Assembly (NCBI GenBank): GCA_020058565.1
Contig: JAGVDT010000084.1
Coordinates: 1 to 13,739, forward strand
Reading direction: 5' to 3'
From: Minisyncoccota bacterium
GTDB lineage: Bacteria; Patescibacteriota; Minisyncoccia; Phycocordibacterales; UBA2100
Length of the DNA stretch: 13,739 bases
Shown here: positions 12,696-13,739 of the stretch, one piece after another
Layout: each line of letters starts with the position of its first letter
Numbering within the stretch: position 1 is the stretch's first letter
The notes under the pieces: model-generated
What the model saw: the letters and a program-made list of their open reading frames with translations, nothing else
The model's database searches: none
Told to the model about the DNA's origin: nothing
Program-made: the position numbers and the translations under genes

Positions 12696-13631
12696 ATGAA
12701 AATGCGAAGGCTTAACCACAAGTCGAAAAGCACGAGAGCGCGATCTGCAAAAACCGGCGTAGTTTTGATGACCTACGGGTCGGCAAATACTTCTGAGCAT
12801 GTCGAGGCGTATTTCAAGCACATCTATACAAATCCTTCGCCGGAAATCATCGCAGATTTTAAGCATCGCTACGATCTGGTGGGCGGATCGCCCTTGGTGC
12901 GCATCACCAAGCGGCAGGCCGCGCTTCTGCAGAAAAAGCTTGGCACGAAATATGTAGTGCGTGCAGGCATGCGGCATTCTGAACCGTTTATCGCAGATGC
13001 TATCGCGGGTCTCAAAAAAGCCGGGGCAGAGGAGTTGCGCGGGATAATCCTTTCGCCGCAGTTTTCTTCGCACATCATGGAAGGCTACAAAAAAGATTTC
13101 GCAGTCGCCGCGGCAAAAGAAGGTTTCAAGCGGGCAGAAATTTCTCCGCCGTGGCCAGCTGAAAAAGATTTTATAGCGCTCCTCGCCAGGCGCGTGCGGG
13201 CAAAGCTCAAAAAACTAGGAGCAAATACTCCGGTGATTTTTACGACCCATTCCCTGCCTAAACGGGTGGTCGAAGCAGATCCTTCGTATCTGCGGCAGCT
13301 TGATACCACGATTCGCGCCGTGCGGGCGAAACTGCCAAAAATAAAGTGGCATCAAGGCTATCAGAGTGCGGGACACACGCCCGAAGAATGGCTGAAACCG
13401 GACCTCACCGATATACTGCGCATAATTAAGGAGCAAGGAGGGGACAGGGTACTGATAGTGCCAATACAGTTTCTAGCCGATCATCTGGAAATTCTCTACG
13501 ACCTCGATGTGGCAGCGCGCGAGCAATGCGCCGACGCCGGGATTGAGTACCACCGCATAGACCTCCCAAACACCGACGCACTTTTCATTTCAGCGCTCGC
13601 CGCGCTGGCGCGAGGGACCTCGCTGCGTTAG
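12696..13631 (+). CDS. hemH: ferrochelatase, probably coproporphyrin ferrochelatase (CpfC)
   Basis: This 311-aa single-domain chelatase inserts Fe2+ into the porphyrin. Residues: VVLMTYGSA (22-30) with Tyr27 at the position of the B. subtilis axial ligand Tyr13, GGSPLVRITKRQA (63-75), FTTHSLPKR with catalytic His185, GYQSAGHTPEEWLKPD (221-236) and PIQFLADHLEILYDLD (256-271) with Glu265. There is no C-terminal iron-sulfur extension. It aligns closely with the B. subtilis enzyme, and with HemQ next door the substrate is expected to be coproporphyrin III. The first 20 residues are an extra basic tail (MKMRRLNHKSKSTRARSAKT). The start follows the hemE stop with no gap and no SD. Last gene of the cluster. 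Confidence 0.96.
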   Translation: MKMRRLNHKSKSTRARSAKTGVVLMTYGSANTSEHVEAYFKHIYTNPSPEIIADFKHRYDLVGGSPLVRITKRQAALLQKKLGTKYVVRAGMRHSEPFIADAIAGLKKAGAEELRGIILSPQFSSHIMEGYKKDFAVAAAKEGFKRAEISPPWPAEKDFIALLARRVRAKLKKLGANTPVIFTTHSLPKRVVEADPSYLRQLDTTIRAVRAKLPKIKWHQGYQSAGHTPEEWLKPDLTDILRIIKEQGGDRVLIVPIQFLADHLEILYDLDVAAREQCADAGIEYHRIDLPNTDALFISALAALARGTSLR

Positions 13632-13636
13632 AGCAT

Positions 13637-13657
13637 CGCTTGTACATTTTTCAAGCG
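13637..13657. other. short hairpin between convergent genes
   Basis: CGCTTG (13637-13642) pairs with CAAGCG (13652-13657) around a 9-base T-rich loop. It lies between the hemH stop and the stop of the minus-strand gene, overlapping the latter. Neither strand has a following T tract, so termination is only a possibility. Confidence 0.3.
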
Positions 13658-13739
13658 TTAGTAACACTTTTGTTGAGGATAGCGAGGTCTTCTCGCCGCG
13701 CGGCAAGGTAGTTTTCCAGGAAGGCAAAGGGGGTAAGAC
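13651..13739 (-). CDS. C-terminal end of a minus-strand gene (partial)
   Basis: Reading in from the right edge on the minus strand, one frame gives 28 residues, LTPFAFLENYLAARREDLAILNKSVTNA, ending in TGA (13653-13651). The composition is that of a real helical C-terminus. The other minus frames are less protein-like. It is convergent with hemH, with 19 bases between the stops. The piece is too short to identify, so whether it is another heme gene cannot be told here. Confidence 0.5.
   Translation of the reverse strand, partial: LTPFAFLENYLAARREDLAILNKSVTNA

Noticed and set aside
13622..13631. Extra copy of the CGTTAGAG repeat arm at the hemH end
   Set aside because: Only 8 bases match and no opposing arm exists; it is the hemH stop region.

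Overview
The window looks like chromosome from a small-genome bacterium, most likely of the Patescibacteria/CPR (Parcubacteria-like) type. This placement is an inference. It rests on near-absent Shine-Dalgarno (SD) sites, start codons placed 6-7 bases after a -10 hexamer (apparently leaderless mRNAs), and several small unplaceable proteins. UGA is an ordinary stop codon. Base composition is roughly balanced. No rRNA, tRNA, CRISPR array, transposase or integrase gene was seen.

Layout. (1) 1-442: the tail of an upstream gene, a terminator, a possible 34-aa ORF with a second terminator on its stop codon, and a Cys-containing 43-aa ORF with a good promoter. (2) 436-3592, minus strand: a zinc-uptake operon read fur/zur -> znuA -> znuC -> znuB, with a dyad operator over its promoter. 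Both long intercistronic gaps are filled by similar ~80-bp elements with terminal inverted repeats. (3) 3593-3859: an intergenic region rich in short perfect palindromes, with a possible rightward promoter and a 46-aa ORF. (4) 3860-5638: an 88-aa unknown gene (+), a ~107-aa unknown gene (-) and a TerC-family membrane protein (-). (5) 5729-6943: two genes with classical promoters and strong SD sites, an exported protein resembling an alphaproteobacterial family and a four-helix membrane protein. They look like imported DNA. (6) 7009-8073: an exported protein whose core resembles a RadC/JAMM metal-site domain. (7) 8164-9534: an aldehyde dehydrogenase. (8) 9577-13631: a tight heme cluster hemC-hemD-hemQ-hemE-hemH. 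(9) 13651-13739: the C-terminal end of a minus-strand gene.

How the parts work together. The znu genes form a complete ABC importer (binding protein, ATPase, permease) co-transcribed with a Fur-family regulator, so zinc-responsive autoregulation is the simplest reading. The heme cluster covers hydroxymethylbilane and uroporphyrinogen III formation, decarboxylation to coproporphyrinogen, iron insertion and a chlorite-dismutase-family coproheme decarboxylase. This is the coproporphyrin-dependent route. The early steps (hemA/L/B or equivalents) and the coproporphyrinogen oxidase are not in the window.

The most notable signals are the repeated TAnnnT-N6/7-start-codon architecture, the paired repeat elements inside the znu operon, the heme cluster with a very short HemD, the RadC/JAMM-like exported protein, and the SD-led two-gene island.
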